Shown: positions 23,403-34,357, counted from the first letter of the stretch. The stretch: DNA of 64,000 nt from Zygaena filipendulae (GCA_907165275.2 OU015669.1:8640501-8704500); one strand, 5' to 3'. Notes: generated from the sequence alone by a model not told the origin. Program-made: numbers and translations.

Positions 23403-23575
23403 CTTAACATTAGATTTACATCTAGATATCGGATTCACGTTTCAGGTTACATAAACTTAACATTAAATTCACATCTAGATATCAGATTCACGTTTCAAGT
23501 TACATAAACTTAACATTAAATTCACAACTAGATATCAGATTCACATTTCTGATTACATAAACTTAACATGTAATT
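23403..23575. repeat. 53-bp tandem repeat, 3.3 units
   Basis: Units at 23403-23455, 23456-23508 and 23509-23561, plus a partial fourth, share cttaacattaaattcaca, ctagatatcagattcac and tacataaa. They lie inside the LTR element. Confidence 0.85.
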
Positions 23576-24024
23576 CATCACAAATTATTTCATCACAAGA
23601 GTCAAGTTCAGACAAAATATCAGTATCAGTCATCAAAATATTCCTTCAATGAATAAAAACATAAGTTGCTAATTATTATTAGGATGAGCTTATTGCTCAT
23701 ACCTACTCCTTTTCTCAATAAAATGCTTAGGTACAAGAAATATAGGAGACACAAACTTGATAATTTCCATGCTACCTACATATATTTAACATGGATGTTC
23801 CCATACCATTAAAAGCAACACTCGTGTGTACGCAGCTTTATAAATCTGTGATGAAATTTATTAAAAAGAAAATATCACACGACAACAATATACAGGTAGG
23901 TACATACAAATTACAGACATACAATAAGTCTACTATGGGCACAAAAATTCATTTCATGTTTATTAGAAATACAATCGTTGAGATGTAATTTATCCATTCA
24001 ATGTTTTGTTTTCATCTTTTTTTT

Positions 24025-24464
24025 TTACTTTGGTAGCTTACTCTTTGATTCACATAAGTGATACTCTTCCTTCGGGTAACTTACAATGCAACATAAGTAT
24101 TTAGTTACCTTAACCAATTCATTCAAAGTGGAGTGTGAAATTAATGGAATTTTGTATCGGCAGTCAATACCGATTGACCGATGTGATTGTAGGTATCTAG
24201 TAAGTAATGGATACGTCTTACTCAATATTCGGCGATCATTAGCTCTTAAGAGCATATCCAGCACCTCGAACGCAGAATTGTCACCGTGAGACATGGTGAC
24301 CTGCCCTGAGTCAGCTCCCAGGCAACTCTATCGCAGTGGCGCCAGACTGTCGCGGCCAAGCAACGCGCCGCGAGGCGCTCTGCTAGCGCTAACGCCGCGC
24401 TGTCGCGATTCAGTGACGCGGCGGCGCCTGCACTCGTGGCGCACGCACTCAATGTTTGCATCAA
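24025..24464 (-). pseudogene. possible gag-like remnant in the LTR element
   Basis: Two overlapping minus-strand frames lie about 390 bp inside the upstream LTR, where gag would sit. One (24246-24464) is Ala/Arg-rich and encoded by markedly GC-rich DNA. The other (24025-24294) begins MSHGDNSAFEVLDMLL and runs 89 residues in a different frame. No zinc knuckle or capsid motif is visible. The position and the composition shift suggest old coding sequence, but I cannot name it; it may be noncoding leader. Confidence 0.25.
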
Positions 24465-24854
24465 CGTTTAAACTCCTGGAGAAACACATTTAACCGGCAG
24501 AAAGGGATCGAGAAAGTAGCTTAGTACCTACTTATTTACATAGACACAGAAAACGAATGACAGCAGTAGGTATTGCTGCGATTACATGGTACAAGACTTT
24601 AAAAGACGTTCGATCACGCGAACTTCGTTGACATTGTCGCAATCTTTTGACTCGACAAAAGTACTTCAAAACTTAATAAGAATCACACAATCACACAGAA
24701 AATAGACACGAAGAACTATTTTTAAATAATTTTAATCACACTTGAAACTTACCAATAAAAATGACAAACCATAAGTAACGGGTAGTTACACAAATATTAA
24801 ATTGTCACGTCAGAATGCCAATACTTGTGGTCCGTGAGACAATCCCAATTCTGA

Positions 24855-25061
24855 TTTTAGGTAAGCCTTCTTCAATTTCCAAATAAATTATGAAAACAGA
24901 CAAAAATGATAAACTTCCAATATAACAACACTTCTCGACGAACGACGATGCGACGGAATGACTTGCACACAGCGACTACTTCCGTAGTTCCGTCTCACGC
25001 GCCGACCGCTGTCATGGCGCTGCCCGTAGTGTTGCCGCTCTCCAAGCCGAGTCTCCCAACA
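24855..25061 (-). repeat. LTR, 5' copy relative to the element
   Basis: Direct repeat of 21953-22159 without detected differences. Just inside it on the minus strand lies tcagaattgggattgtctc; a TGG within this could begin a tRNA primer site, but I cannot assign the tRNA. Confidence 0.85.
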
Positions 25062-25065
25062 ATAT

Positions 25066-26040
25066 ATTAAGATAATATTTCAATTTTTTTTTGGTAACAG
25101 AAATAATCATGGTATTTTTTTCGAAGCCAGTACCGAACTGTGTGTTTTGGTAACTTATACGAGTTTACCTAGGTAGGTATTTCCTGAAAATTTTGTCGGA
25201 ATATGTTGGTGTAATAGTAGGCATGAATCATCTTTTTTGTACTTGATTGGAACATTAAGCTGGCATATAATGATATATTATGATATTAATATTATACTGA
25301 TATATGGTAGGTATTATAATAATATTATACAGGAATACAGAATCATAAATATTTAATATACGTATGAACATTGAACATGTTCACTTCTTTACTAAATGGA
25401 AATTTTGTAAACTATAAAAAGTACAAAAGATATTTCATTATTATACCTATTATAAGTTTCATCAATATTCGAAAATCTTACTGAAATACGATCGAAAATA
25501 AGCCATAAGCATCCCATGTACCTATTAGATAACAACTTCGGTCGACGCCATTGATTTGTATCAATGATGCTTTTAAAATTTCTCGCAGCTTTGCATCCCT
25601 TTTCTAACAGTATAGGATGAGTTCCAATATTATAATATATTATACAGATATATACAATCTGAGGGTGCTAAAGATTCAAATATGCTTCAATCTCTGATCC
25701 CTAGTATTAAGCGAGATTGGTATTTTGCTTTGCATATTAAAGGATTTGATCTTAACTATAATTAATACTTCGACGCGTCGAATTGCGATTCTGAAATGTG
25801 TCGAAATATGGGGGGGACTTAAAATTCATTTTGATAATGCTAATATACCATTACGCTGTCGACGACCAAATAGAAAATATTTAAAGACAATATACAACGT
25901 GTTAATGAATTAACTGAAAACTAGAAAGTAGTTTGCTCAGAATCAACTAGCGAATCGATCGCACTATGTTTTAATATAGGTTATATTTTTTCATTTTTAT
26001 CAGCCCATGTCTAAATTATATTTATTATAATATTTGGCAC
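25066..26040. other. AT-rich spacer, no gene seen
   Basis: Low-complexity ATAT-rich tracts near 25260-25340 and short frames without motifs. Confidence 0.45.
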
Positions 26041-26043
26041 GTA

Positions 26044-26630
26044 CGCCGCCCGCAGTAAAAAAAATCGAACCGGAAGGCGCGGGCGTAGCGCTTGGAATTT
26101 AGTAGATAGGTCACCTCCAAACTAATGTCACCTCCAAATTATTGAAAATTTGAACCAAACCACCCATATAAACTGTTGTGCCTATCTAATATATAAAATT
26201 CTCGTGTCACAATGTTCGCTCCCATACTCCTTCGAAACGGCTTGACCGATTGTTATGAAATTTTGTATGCATATTCAGTATGTCTGAGAATCGGACAACA
26301 TCTATTTTTCATCCCACTAAAAGGAGTTCCTGCGGGAATTCCGAAACTCACGGGGGTGAAACCTCGGGGCGCAGCTAGTTTTAATATATCTTCGCTTATG
26401 CAAAGACAAAAATAATATTTAAAATGTGTTAATGAATTAACCAAAACCCCATATATTTGTGTGGTTGTTTATTAACAATGTGACTAAAATATAAATAATG
26501 TCGAAAAAATTAATACTCAGTTTAAAAGTTATTCAACATTAGTTTGGAGGTGACTTATCTACGAAATCTCAAGCGCTACGCCCGCGCCTACGTGTCAATG
26601 ACCGATTCGAATTTTTTGCTACGGGCGGCG
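26044..26630. mobile_element. TIR element with ~100-bp inverted ends, split by a Helitron
   Basis: The left end (CGCCGCCCGCAG, then ggcgcgggcgtagcgctt and ggtcacctccaaactaatg) is the inverted counterpart of the right end (cattagtttggaggtgac, caagcgctacgcccgcgcc, CTACGGGCGGCG). TA sits on each outer side (26042-26043 and 26631-26632), but GTAC extends the symmetry, so the duplication is uncertain. A complete Helitron lies inside (26185-26378). Confidence 0.65.
26185..26378 (+). mobile_element. complete Helitron, TCTAATATATAAAA subtype, nested
   Basis: Begins A|TCTAATATATAAAATTCTCG and ends gcagCTAG|T, with ggagttcctgcgggaattcc and the hairpin-derived acgggggtgaaacctcgggg. It interrupts the surrounding TIR element and so is the younger insertion. 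Confidence 0.8.
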
Positions 26631-26689
26631 TACCTGCTAAATCCTTAGTACCTAATATTATAAATGCGAAATAGTATATTTCATTATAA

Positions 26690-26822
26690 GTGCGGAAAGC
26701 CTGTCATTGCAAAGAGTTCCGACAAATGTCTACCCGAGCCGAGGCGCAGCCGAAGGTGAGGGTTGACAGTCGGAACTAGTTGCAATGACGGTTCCGCACG
26801 TGTACTGAACAACAATTTTTAA
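26690..26822. other. GC-rich repeat-like module
   Basis: Contains an imperfect inverted pair (gtgcggaaagcctgtcattgc .. gcaatgacggttccgcac) around a cgagccgaggcgcagccgaag core that resembles modules dispersed in lepidopteran genomes. It is adjacent to the TTAA-flanked element and may belong with it. Confidence 0.4.
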
Positions 26823-27100
26823 TACAGTTACGAAAAAATTAAGCAATTTAATAAAATATCAAAAACACAACAAACTCAACTAAGTTCCACCTGTGATCAA
26901 AAGATGGCGCTAGTCGTATTAGTAATGCGAAACCTACGTTTCGCAATGCAAAAAGTGTGTCAAAGTCGTGTCGCCATTTTTGACAGTTGGCAAAGAGAAC
27001 GCACGAGTTCGGGAAAGGTAAACAAAAAGCTCGAGTATGTAATAGCCCACATCCCGAACGCTAAACGTCCCTGCAATACGCCACTTTTTGAGCAACTGTA
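26823..27100. mobile_element. TTAA-flanked MITE, 278 bp
   Basis: Ends TACAGTTACG and GAGCAACTGTA are inverted repeats, bounded by TTAA at 26819-26822 and 27101-27104, the target of piggyBac-type transposases. An internal 66-codon frame has no motif. TTAA could in part be read as TIR sequence, so the class is tentative. Confidence 0.55.
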
Positions 27101-27105
27101 TTAAA

Positions 27106-27295
27106 AATGAGTTTGTTTGTTGGTTCCCACGGGAACTTTGATATTCCACGGAAGAAACTACATTAAATTTTGCATACACCTAACACGTTGTCAAGGGTTG
27201 GTACAGAAAAAAATATAGGGTAGTCCCAAGTAGGTACTTTTATCTCGTAATACTCGCGGGATCTCCGAAACTAATGCGGGTGACAGACACCGCGG
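27106..27295 (+). mobile_element. degenerate Helitron-like copy
   Basis: Scrambled family pieces: gtttgtttgttggttcccac, aaattttgcatacac, ttgtcaagggttggtacag and the 3' motif gcgggtgacagacaccgcgggg. The CTAG end is lost. Confidence 0.5.
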
Positions 27296-27326
27296 GGAAC
27301 AGTACCCAGTAACTTTTAGTACCTAT

Positions 27327-27530
27327 ACTAACTATGCCCCGCGGTTTCACCCGCGTGACTTTCGGAATTCCCGCAGGAACTCTAAAGCAGCCTAATTTAC
27401 TTCTTAAACCTTCCCTGAACTTCGACAAATATTTCAAGATCCATATTAGCCTAATCGGTCCAGCCATTCTCGAGTTTTAGCGAGACAAACGAACAGCAAT
27501 TCATTTTTTATATATATACCTAAAGAAGAT
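27327..27530 (-). mobile_element. Helitron-like copy, AAAGCAGCCTAATTT subtype
   Basis: The plus strand reads ctatgccccgcggtttcacc, ttcggaattcccgcaggaac and ctaaagcagcctaatttac, a body shared with the copy at 47283-47440. The terminal CTAG has become TTAG. Confidence 0.6.
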
Positions 27531-28223
27531 TATAAGTTGTCTGGTAACCGTAGTGGTACAAAGTTATCTCAGTCTATTATTACTTTTATTACTATCGGAG
27601 ATTGAACTCGGTTCACCCCTCCGGGAGACGTGCGTGACTATATTGCGTCTATAATCACAAATACGACAAACGTAATGGTACTTCAAAATTCAAAAGGCCG
27701 AACAATTGTCACAAAATATGCCCACTATCAATCACAAGTAAAGCATGAAAAGAAACTTGTTATGAAGCTTTATTAACTCTCGGACACTATCTGATCTCGT
27801 ATTATATTAGATGGGTGCCATCTAGAATTAAATTTGGGCACCGTTGACAACCCTAGTCGAGCAACAATGCCGTTATAAATTGTAAGTCATCATTCATTAA
27901 TTATTTTCAGATTTGAACTTGGTATTTATAGACTAGATTGAACTTTATTGCATTACTTGCTTTTGCCCGCGGCTTTTCTAGTAGGTTTTTTCAGTCTTTG
28001 TCGATGCTTCGGGAACAGTACCTACTTTTTCCTGGACGAAAGGTAGGTATCCTAAATCATGTTCTGAACTGAAAACGTGTGTGAAAATGTTAACCGGTTG
28101 AGTGGTTAAAACGTGAAAGCGATCAAACAAACTCATAAGTTTAATTATAGTTCTTTAAGTTCCAGCTAGACCAATTCGAGAATTATATTTTAACGATTGA
28201 AATATTTCGACACTTACCTCATC

Positions 28224-28295
28224 GGGGGTGTAACTCAGTGGTAGAGTGTCTGCTTCGCATGCTGAAAGTCCTGGGTTCAAATCCCAGTACCTCCA
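28224..28295 (+). tRNA. tRNA-Ala, anticodon CGC
   Basis: The 72 bases fold canonically. The acceptor stem GGGGGTG/TACCTCC pairs with two G-U type pairs. The D stem is ACTC/GAGT. The anticodon stem TCTGC/GCTGA closes the loop TTCGCAT (one T-T mismatch), giving CGC at 28256-28258. A five-base variable loop precedes the T arm CTGGG-TTCAAAT-CCCAG, and A is the discriminator. The D stem differs from the usual GCTC/GAGC of insect tRNA-Ala by a compensated G-to-A and C-to-T pair, which argues for structural constraint although the A box departs from consensus. A TTTTT run at 28302-28306 would terminate Pol III. It stands alone on the plus strand. A slightly decayed pseudogene is the alternative. Confidence 0.9.
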
Positions 28296-28542
28296 CAACT
28301 GTTTTTGTCATTGTAACCCAAACTTAACGAAAAATCCACACTGACAGTTTTGGGGTTTTATTAATTGAATACTAGGTAGTTTCTGTTCGGGCGGCTGCTC
28401 TGCGGAAATTTTTCGAAATGAGTTTTTTTGTATATTTGCCACTTTTCACGCATAACGGACGTTTCTACATGCTTACAACCATAAAACAGGCTTCGGTCTT
28501 GAACAAATTAAAATTAAGAAAATCGTTAAACTATGGAAGGTA

Positions 28543-29020
28543 TGTTTTAAATAAAGCGGTATCTGGTTTTTTGTTTTACCGCCGTAGGGCAACCACACGT
28601 TTTACACATTATAATGGAATCTCTGATTTGCAAAAAAAAATGTGTCGGTCCATTCCTGTATAGTATTTTAGCTGGTACCCGTTAATTCTTGCTGCTTTAT
28701 AATTTTCAAATAATCTTTGTTTTACCGGGATAAAAAAATTCTCATAAAATTAATAAAACACCTAGTTTGTGTAACTCTCAGTTTTTTAAAACAAAGCTGT
28801 GTCATGCGTAATTTATGAGAATTTTTTTATCCCGGTAAAACAAAGATTATTTGAAAATTATAAAGCAGCAAGAATTAACGGGTACCAGCTAAAATACTAT
28901 ATACAGGAATGGACCGACACAATTTTTTTTTGGAAATCAGAGATTCCATTATAATACGTAAACCGTGTGGTTGCCCTACGGCGGTAAAACAAGAAACCAG
29001 ATAAAACAGCTTTTAAATAA
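28543..29020. repeat. foldback element, ~200-bp arms, 63-bp spacer
   Basis: The left arm (about 28543-28748) and right arm (28812-29020) are inverted copies, with the inner part (ttttaccgggataaaaaaat and complement) perfect and outer parts diverging by substitutions and a few indels. Both arms therefore encode the same spurious FYRRRATTRFT peptide on opposite strands. The spacer attaataaaacacc..catgcgtaa is unpaired. No target duplication or coding capacity was found. The arms could transcribe into a long hairpin RNA. Confidence 0.8.
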
Positions 29021-29929
29021 AACAGCCACTTACCAAAATTTCCAGAGAGAATCCCGCAACCCATAAAGAAAAAAAACCGGAGGAACAAGCAAAAATGTCA
29101 ACACGCTGTGAGCAAACGTCGCCGCAAAAGAACAAAATTGCTAATTTATTTTATCAGGCGTTATCTAATCATAAACCGAGACGTTTGATTATATTGTCTG
29201 ACAGAAGTAAAAGCGATATCGTAACTTATTATGACCACTGCATGTCACATTTATATCCCTAGCTCGTCGACCTCTAGTTGCCAGCACAGCGGGGTGAAAT
29301 AATAATCCTTCTTGAAATCACTACCCCGACCCATCGTTGGCTGTCGTTGAGTATGGCAATGGCATGTTGCATAGAGATCTGTTTTTTACGATTTTTAGGA
29401 AATGACTATAATTAACAACTAAGAATCTGGATTGAAGAGTTAGCTGAGAGACCTGTGTACTGTGAAGTGGATTATTATTATTATTATTAGCTCATAAAAC
29501 TAGCAAATTTATTGATAAAGGTAGTTGATATAGAATAAAATTAAATTGGTACCGAAGTTCTAGGTGTAGGTACAAAATATAGAGGAAAGAAAGAAAGAAA
29601 ATACATTTATTTCAGCAATTGTGTATTGACACAAGAAAAAGAAACAAACATAAACAGTGCCTAATCTAAATTTGTACCCATATGATATCTCTTGCATGCT
29701 CTGCCGAAAGGGTCACCAACTCAATGTTATTTAAGCATTTAACTAAATGCGAAAGTTTACGAATTTATATACAACTGAATATATTTGGATATTTTTTTTC
29801 TAACCACACTTTATTTCATTTTTCATGGGTTCAGTATTAAAAATGTAAATACTTAGTTTGAAAAAAGTCCGATGCAAGCTTTTGTCTTTTAAATACAACA
29901 CGACACTTATTTGGCTTTTACACAATAGC
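29021..29929. other. spacer with (TTA)n and (GAAA)n tracts
   Basis: (ATT)n at 29471-29488 and a ggaaagaaagaaagaaaat tract at 29583-29602, the latter followed by acatttatttcagcaattgt, which resembles a retroposon tail. No gene supported. Confidence 0.45.
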
Positions 29930-30330
29930 ACAATTTCAGTTGGCCAGTGTTGAAAATCCGGACAGTTTCAAAAAGACCGTGGTTACAAATCTCCAAGCGA
30001 CATCCACTCGTACCCGCTCACAGAACATTCGTACGTAACGTTCGTAACGCGCAATATTAAGATAGGGCTAATCCGCACATAACTAAGGATCAAGACCGTT
30101 AAACGCGGTTTAGACGCCGCTGACCATTGTCCTGCGTTTAATTTAAACTGTATATTGTTACCCGACTTCCCCGGGTAATGATTTTACTATCCTCCAACAA
30201 ATGCAACTTTGCTTTTGCGCAACGTATTCGTAGCTCTTGTTGTTTGAGCAACAACGCTGTATTTTGCATGATCTGTGGAACTTTAGGGTTGTCGACAACT
30301 TAGTTTTGAGTGTCGTAAGATTTTATGCGT
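29930..30330. promoter_or_regulatory. candidate conserved noncoding island
   Basis: About 400 bases of GC-balanced unique sequence including gttaaacgcggtttagacgc, tgcgtttaatttaaactg and ttacccgacttccccggg. No coding frame. Regulatory role is inference from composition and AT-core motifs. Confidence 0.25.
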
Positions 30331-30777
30331 GAATATCTTTATGCAAACGGTACCTCAGGGTGATGTTTTGGGTTTTTAGCGCTATTGAAACTTGAGCGGT
30401 GTGCGTTTACCCTTATTCGCTTATTAGCTCGTAAAGCATTATACAATTTCTAAATGGAAGTCTGTTTTGATTATTTTAATTGCAATGACCTGGCAGTTGT
30501 ACCTACTGATAATGATGAACAGATAAACATAGCAATAATATCAAAATTTAAATATAATAAGTACTTAACGGAAACTACAATGAATATGAATTTAAATATT
30601 ATACCTAAATAAATGCTAGCTGATCCCCGCGGTTTCACCCTCGTTAATTTCGGAGATCCCGCAGGAATTCCGGAATAAAAGTAGGTACCCATATTCTTTT
30701 CTGTATCTCTGACAACGCGTGTATGCAAAATTTATAAAAATTTAGAAGTTCCTGCCGTAATTCCGGGATAAAAAGTA

Positions 30778-32359
30778 CACTCGGTTCCAAAAATAACGGG
30801 TCGGTCACAAAAGTTAAGATATCTCCAGAACTGTACGAGCTAGATCATTGAAATAAAAAACAGAATAAAGAATCTTTAGTTGCGTTTCTTGTGAAGTATT
30901 TTTTATACTGTCTGTTAAAGAAAATTTCTGTAGAAAAAACTAAATTTCAAAAAATGAAAATTTTCGAAAATCTAATTACTGTTTTATGTCATTGCGGTAT
31001 CATTCCATTTTTATTCTTTCACATGAAAAATATTGTAAACGTCTTACACGACTACTTAAAACTATTCTGTGAGGTCAAACATGGCAGTCACCTTGGAGGA
31101 ATGTACCAGGATCCTGACTTTACTGGAACTTGGGCGGAGCCAGCGAGAAACAGCTAGACACATTGGTGTATCTTTGTCGACTGTTCAGCGGGTAGTCCAG
31201 CGGTACCAAGAGACCGGATCCCATCTCCGGAGACCAGGAAATGGCCGGCCAAGATGTACAACGGCCAGAGAAGACAGATTCATTGTGTCCACAATGCTCC
31301 GAAACCGTTTTCAAACTTCAGTAAATCTGAAAACTCACTTTATGCGCTTTGGAGGAGGCAACTTAAGTGCACAAACAGTGAGGAGACGTCTTGCTGAAGC
31401 AAACTTAAAGCCAATGAGGCCCGCAAACGGCCCAAAACTGGAACGGCATCATAGGATTGCAAGACAGAGATACGTGCGTGAGCACTTGTACTGGACACTG
31501 GACGATTGGTCTAGGGTAATGTTCACGGATGAGTCAAAATTCATGCTTTTTAAACATGATGGAAGGCAGTTGGTGTTCGGAAGACCAGGGGAGCGCTTTC
31601 GTCAACAATGTATAGAAGAAAAAGTGCCGTACGGCGGAGGCTCAGTATTGGTTTGGGCTGGGATATCTGCCGAGGCTCGCACCGAGCTGGTACTTATTCA
31701 AAATGGAACACTAACTGCAGAGAGATACGTGGGCGAGATCCTCAATGAACATGTGGGACCTTTCATGGCTAGAATGGACCGGGATGGCATATTGATGCAT
31801 GATAACGCACGTCCCCATACCGCTAGAATCGTGCATGATTACCTTCAAGATGTCGGTATCGAGCTAATGCAGTGGCCAGCACGAAGCCCAGACCTTAATC
31901 CCATCGAGCACGCCTGGGACGAGCTTTAACGATGTGTGAAGCGCCGAAATCCTCCGCCAATTACGCTTCCCGAGCTCAGACAAGCGCTGGTGGAGGAATG
32001 GGATGGCATTCCTCAAAACCGGCTCCGAAATTTAGTAAACAGCATGCCTAATCGCCTGGAAGCTGTAAGAAGAGCTCGTGGAGGCAATACAAAATATTAA
32101 AATGAAAAAAAAAAGAGTAAAAACAAAGAAAAAAATGATTTTAATAAATTTTAATTTTATGAGAAAGATAGTGTTTAAGTTTTTTAATTTTAATTAATTT
32201 AAGTAAACCTTTTTTTAAGTTAATGTAAGTACACCAATTTATTATTTTTCTGTACCATTAAATGCTTTATTGAACAGTTTTCGTTTCATTAGGATATCAT
32301 ACGTAGTTCGCGAGATATTAGGGTTCATGTTACTGACCCGTTATTTTTGGAACCGAGTG
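30778..32359 (+). mobile_element. full-length Tc1-type transposon, 1582 bp
   Basis: TIRs CACTCGGTTCCAAAAATAAC and its complement at the right end pair over about 28 bases with one or two mismatches. TA flanks both ends (30776-30777 and 32360-32361). It carries one transposase gene on the plus strand and inserted into an older Helitron. Length and organisation match Tc1/mariner elements. Confidence 0.95.
31081..32100 (+). pseudogene. Tc1 transposase, one in-frame stop
   Basis: The frame encodes a DD34E transposase that would cut and rejoin DNA at TA sites. An upstream in-frame ATG at 31069 exists; I prefer 31081, which gives about 338 codons, the usual Tc1 length. Counting from 31069, residues about 15-60 form the helix-turn-helix DNA-binding region (ETARHIGVSLSTVQRVV), GRPR at 59-62 is the AT-hook-like linker, and the catalytic residues are D154 (FTDESKF), D245 (MHDNARPH) and E280 (LNPIEHAWDEL). 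Exactly 34 residues separate the last two. A TAA at 31927-31929, just after DEL, truncates the protein; the frame then continues open for 56 codons with the family's usual basic tail to a natural stop at 32098-32100. Catalytic residues all precede the stop, so activity loss is likely but not certain. Confidence 0.92.
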
Positions 32360-32527
32360 TATCTACTCTATGTCCTTCTCTGTACCCCTGACAATGTGTA
32401 TACAAAATTCCGTGATGATCGGTTGAGCCGTTAAGCCTTAAGGCGTGAAAGCGTAAAAGACAGACAGATAGGTGAACATAAAATCATTCACATATAAATT
32501 TAATAACAAACACAACAGTGTCCAAAA

Positions 32528-32592
32528 ACTAAAAAAAAATCAATCCGCGTCGAATTGAGAACCTCCTCCTTTCTTGAAGTCGTTAAAAAGCA
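32528..32592 (-). mobile_element. short GACTTCAAAAAGGAGG repeat fragment
   Basis: Plus-strand cgaattgagaacctcctcct..ttgaagtcg is the complement of a module also found at 34750-34806 (-) and 62311-62365 (+). It is common in Lepidoptera as I recall; class unknown. Confidence 0.45.
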
Positions 32593-33750
32593 GAATTGAA
32601 ATTTTCAAAATTCAAACATTTCTCGGGTTACTGATTTCACGTAAGTTTCAGATTTTAGAACTGTTACTAATATTTTTTATCCTTTAAGGTTAGTAACCTC
32701 TAAGTCTACAACTCAAAACAAGCTATGTATTTCAATGGATTTATGAACCAACCGTTCCTCTCAGCACCCTCTGGTTTCCGCCTCGTTGAACGCGTCTCTA
32801 ACTATTAATAATGTTAATTAACATGATTTTTCTCATTTAGTATCATTAATGAGTCATTACTCATACAGTTTTAAAGTGTCACAAATAGAAATAAATTACA
32901 TATCTCACAACAACTGTCGGTTCCGCCCAAAATCTAAAATACTCGACTTGTATTCGAAAACAAATTCGTAAATTGTAAAATAAGCATTTTTATATTTGTG
33001 TATTTCTTTTTTATTTTGTACACTACACAATATTGTATTTATTCAAACTAAATTAGATGAGTTTAAGAACTTTATCGCGTTAGGAGTGGTGCGATTTTGC
33101 TTGATAAGTTTTTTTTTATACGTAATCACCTTACAACACACATATCTATGTACCTATTTTTTGATCCCACACTACACTATAAGCTTATATCGTGGGCCCG
33201 TGGTATATTACTACATATTATTACGTATGAATATTATATAGATATATAGACTGAAAGTGACACCTTGTGTTCATCACACCAAAACCGCCCCTGCCGGTAA
33301 CGAACCCGGAACTTCTAAATTAGCGGGTAGGCATGGTGACCTACTGTGCCTATCGGGTCAGTAGAAATTAATACCTACTCAAATCCTTGGAAGAGATCTT
33401 CGTCCAACAGATGATATACTTATGTATTTTAATCTTAAATTCACCTGTTTCAAACGTTGGTAAGAAACTAGGTATTGTCACAACAAACCATAAACCGTTT
33501 CACATTATAATGGCGGTCGTTTACATCAAACAATGGCGGCGGGGGGGTGAGCACAAGTGTAAAATTTAATTGATTGTGCTGTATTGTCGGCTTGACGTTT
33601 AATTTTCACTGATATATGGACCTGTATCAATTTTGTCTTTGAATTTTAATTGAGGAAGTCCGATTTGATATTATGACTGTTTGCGTCGTTACTGTAGGTA
33701 CGTATTTATACGTACTATTACGTAGCTAGAAGGGCAATTTTTTAATAAAA
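32593..33750. other. spacer; weak tRNA-like repeat near 33265-33362
   Basis: Mostly AT-rich. On the minus strand 33265-33362 has gaagttccgggttcgttaccgg, a B-box-like segment that may be a decayed SINE head. No gene supported. Confidence 0.35.
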
Positions 33751-33812
33751 GCACCTTTGGTTTAGTGGTTAACGAACCTTTTTAAAAGGTTCAATCTCCG
33801 CGACATCTGAAT
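33751..33812 (+). mobile_element. SINE head, degenerate
   Basis: tttggtttagtggttaacga resembles the SINE A-box region and aaggttcaatctccgcga the B-box region, as in the copies at 34914 and 37804. The internal spacing is disturbed. Confidence 0.4.
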
Positions 33813-34052
33813 ACACATTTATGCATGTTTTACCTCGCGTCTGTTTGTTTAGTAGGTATGTATCGTATAATATGCGTACACATAGGTACTACAAGTTCCG
33901 CATAGTTTAGTACCAGATGTTGCTATTAGATCGCTAAGCATTATTAATATTAATTAATAGAAAATTGAGGCAATTCTATTATTTTATGTTTTATTATACA
34001 CCTGCCGAAAATAATATTATATATACATATTAGATACAGTGACTCTTGAATT

Positions 34053-34094
34053 GAATATTGCCCGTTACAATATGAATATTGTCCGGTACAATAT
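34053..34094. repeat. 21-bp tandem duplication
   Basis: Two units of gaatattgyccgktacaatat at 34053-34073 and 34074-34094. Confidence 0.75.
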
Positions 34095-34357
34095 AATTAA
34101 TAAATAATTAATCATTGCAAATAAAATAGCTGACTGTACCACAAATCATACGATCAACTATTTTATATTGTAAGGACAGCAAATAGCCATTAACTACACG
34201 TTCTGGTAGTATCTTAAAAATATTTTTTCCGTGTAGTTTTATGAAAATAAAAGTATGATTCATAAAATATATTGTATTGTATATTTAAAACGAGGATAAA
34301 GTAATTGAAGTATAAAAAAATTCACAAAAAGTATGCTCCCCGTGACAGTGATAACAC

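Larger units (their letters stand above)
21953..25061 (-). mobile_element. non-autonomous LTR retrotransposon, 3.1 kb
   Basis: Two direct 207-bp repeats (21953-22159 and 24855-25061) appear identical throughout and flank 2.7 kb. Read on the minus strand each LTR begins TGTTGGGAGACTCGG and ends ACCTAAAA; ATAT flanks both outer sides (21949-21952 and 25062-25065) as a 4-bp target duplication. A purine-rich tract, gtcaggagaggccg, precedes the downstream LTR on the minus strand (plus 22160-22173), as expected for a polypurine tract. The interior has no reverse transcriptase, protease or integrase motif, so it is TRIM/LARD-like and relies on a relative. Identical LTRs mean a recent insertion. The superfamily is not resolved. 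Confidence 0.8.
30616..32470 (-). mobile_element. Helitron (Lep1-like) split by a Tc1 element
   Basis: The 3' part lies at 30616-30775 (plus-strand ctagctgatccccgcggtttcacc) and includes a second partial module gttcctgccgtaattccggg. The 5' part resumes at 32362 with ctctatgtccttctctgtac, gtgtatacaaaattccgtga and gttgagccgttaag. The two halves are contiguous once the Tc1 insertion and one TA are removed. Confidence 0.8.

Noticed and set aside
23403..23575. Regular repeats as a CRISPR array
   Set aside because: The 53-bp units are contiguous without spacers, in eukaryotic DNA inside an LTR element.
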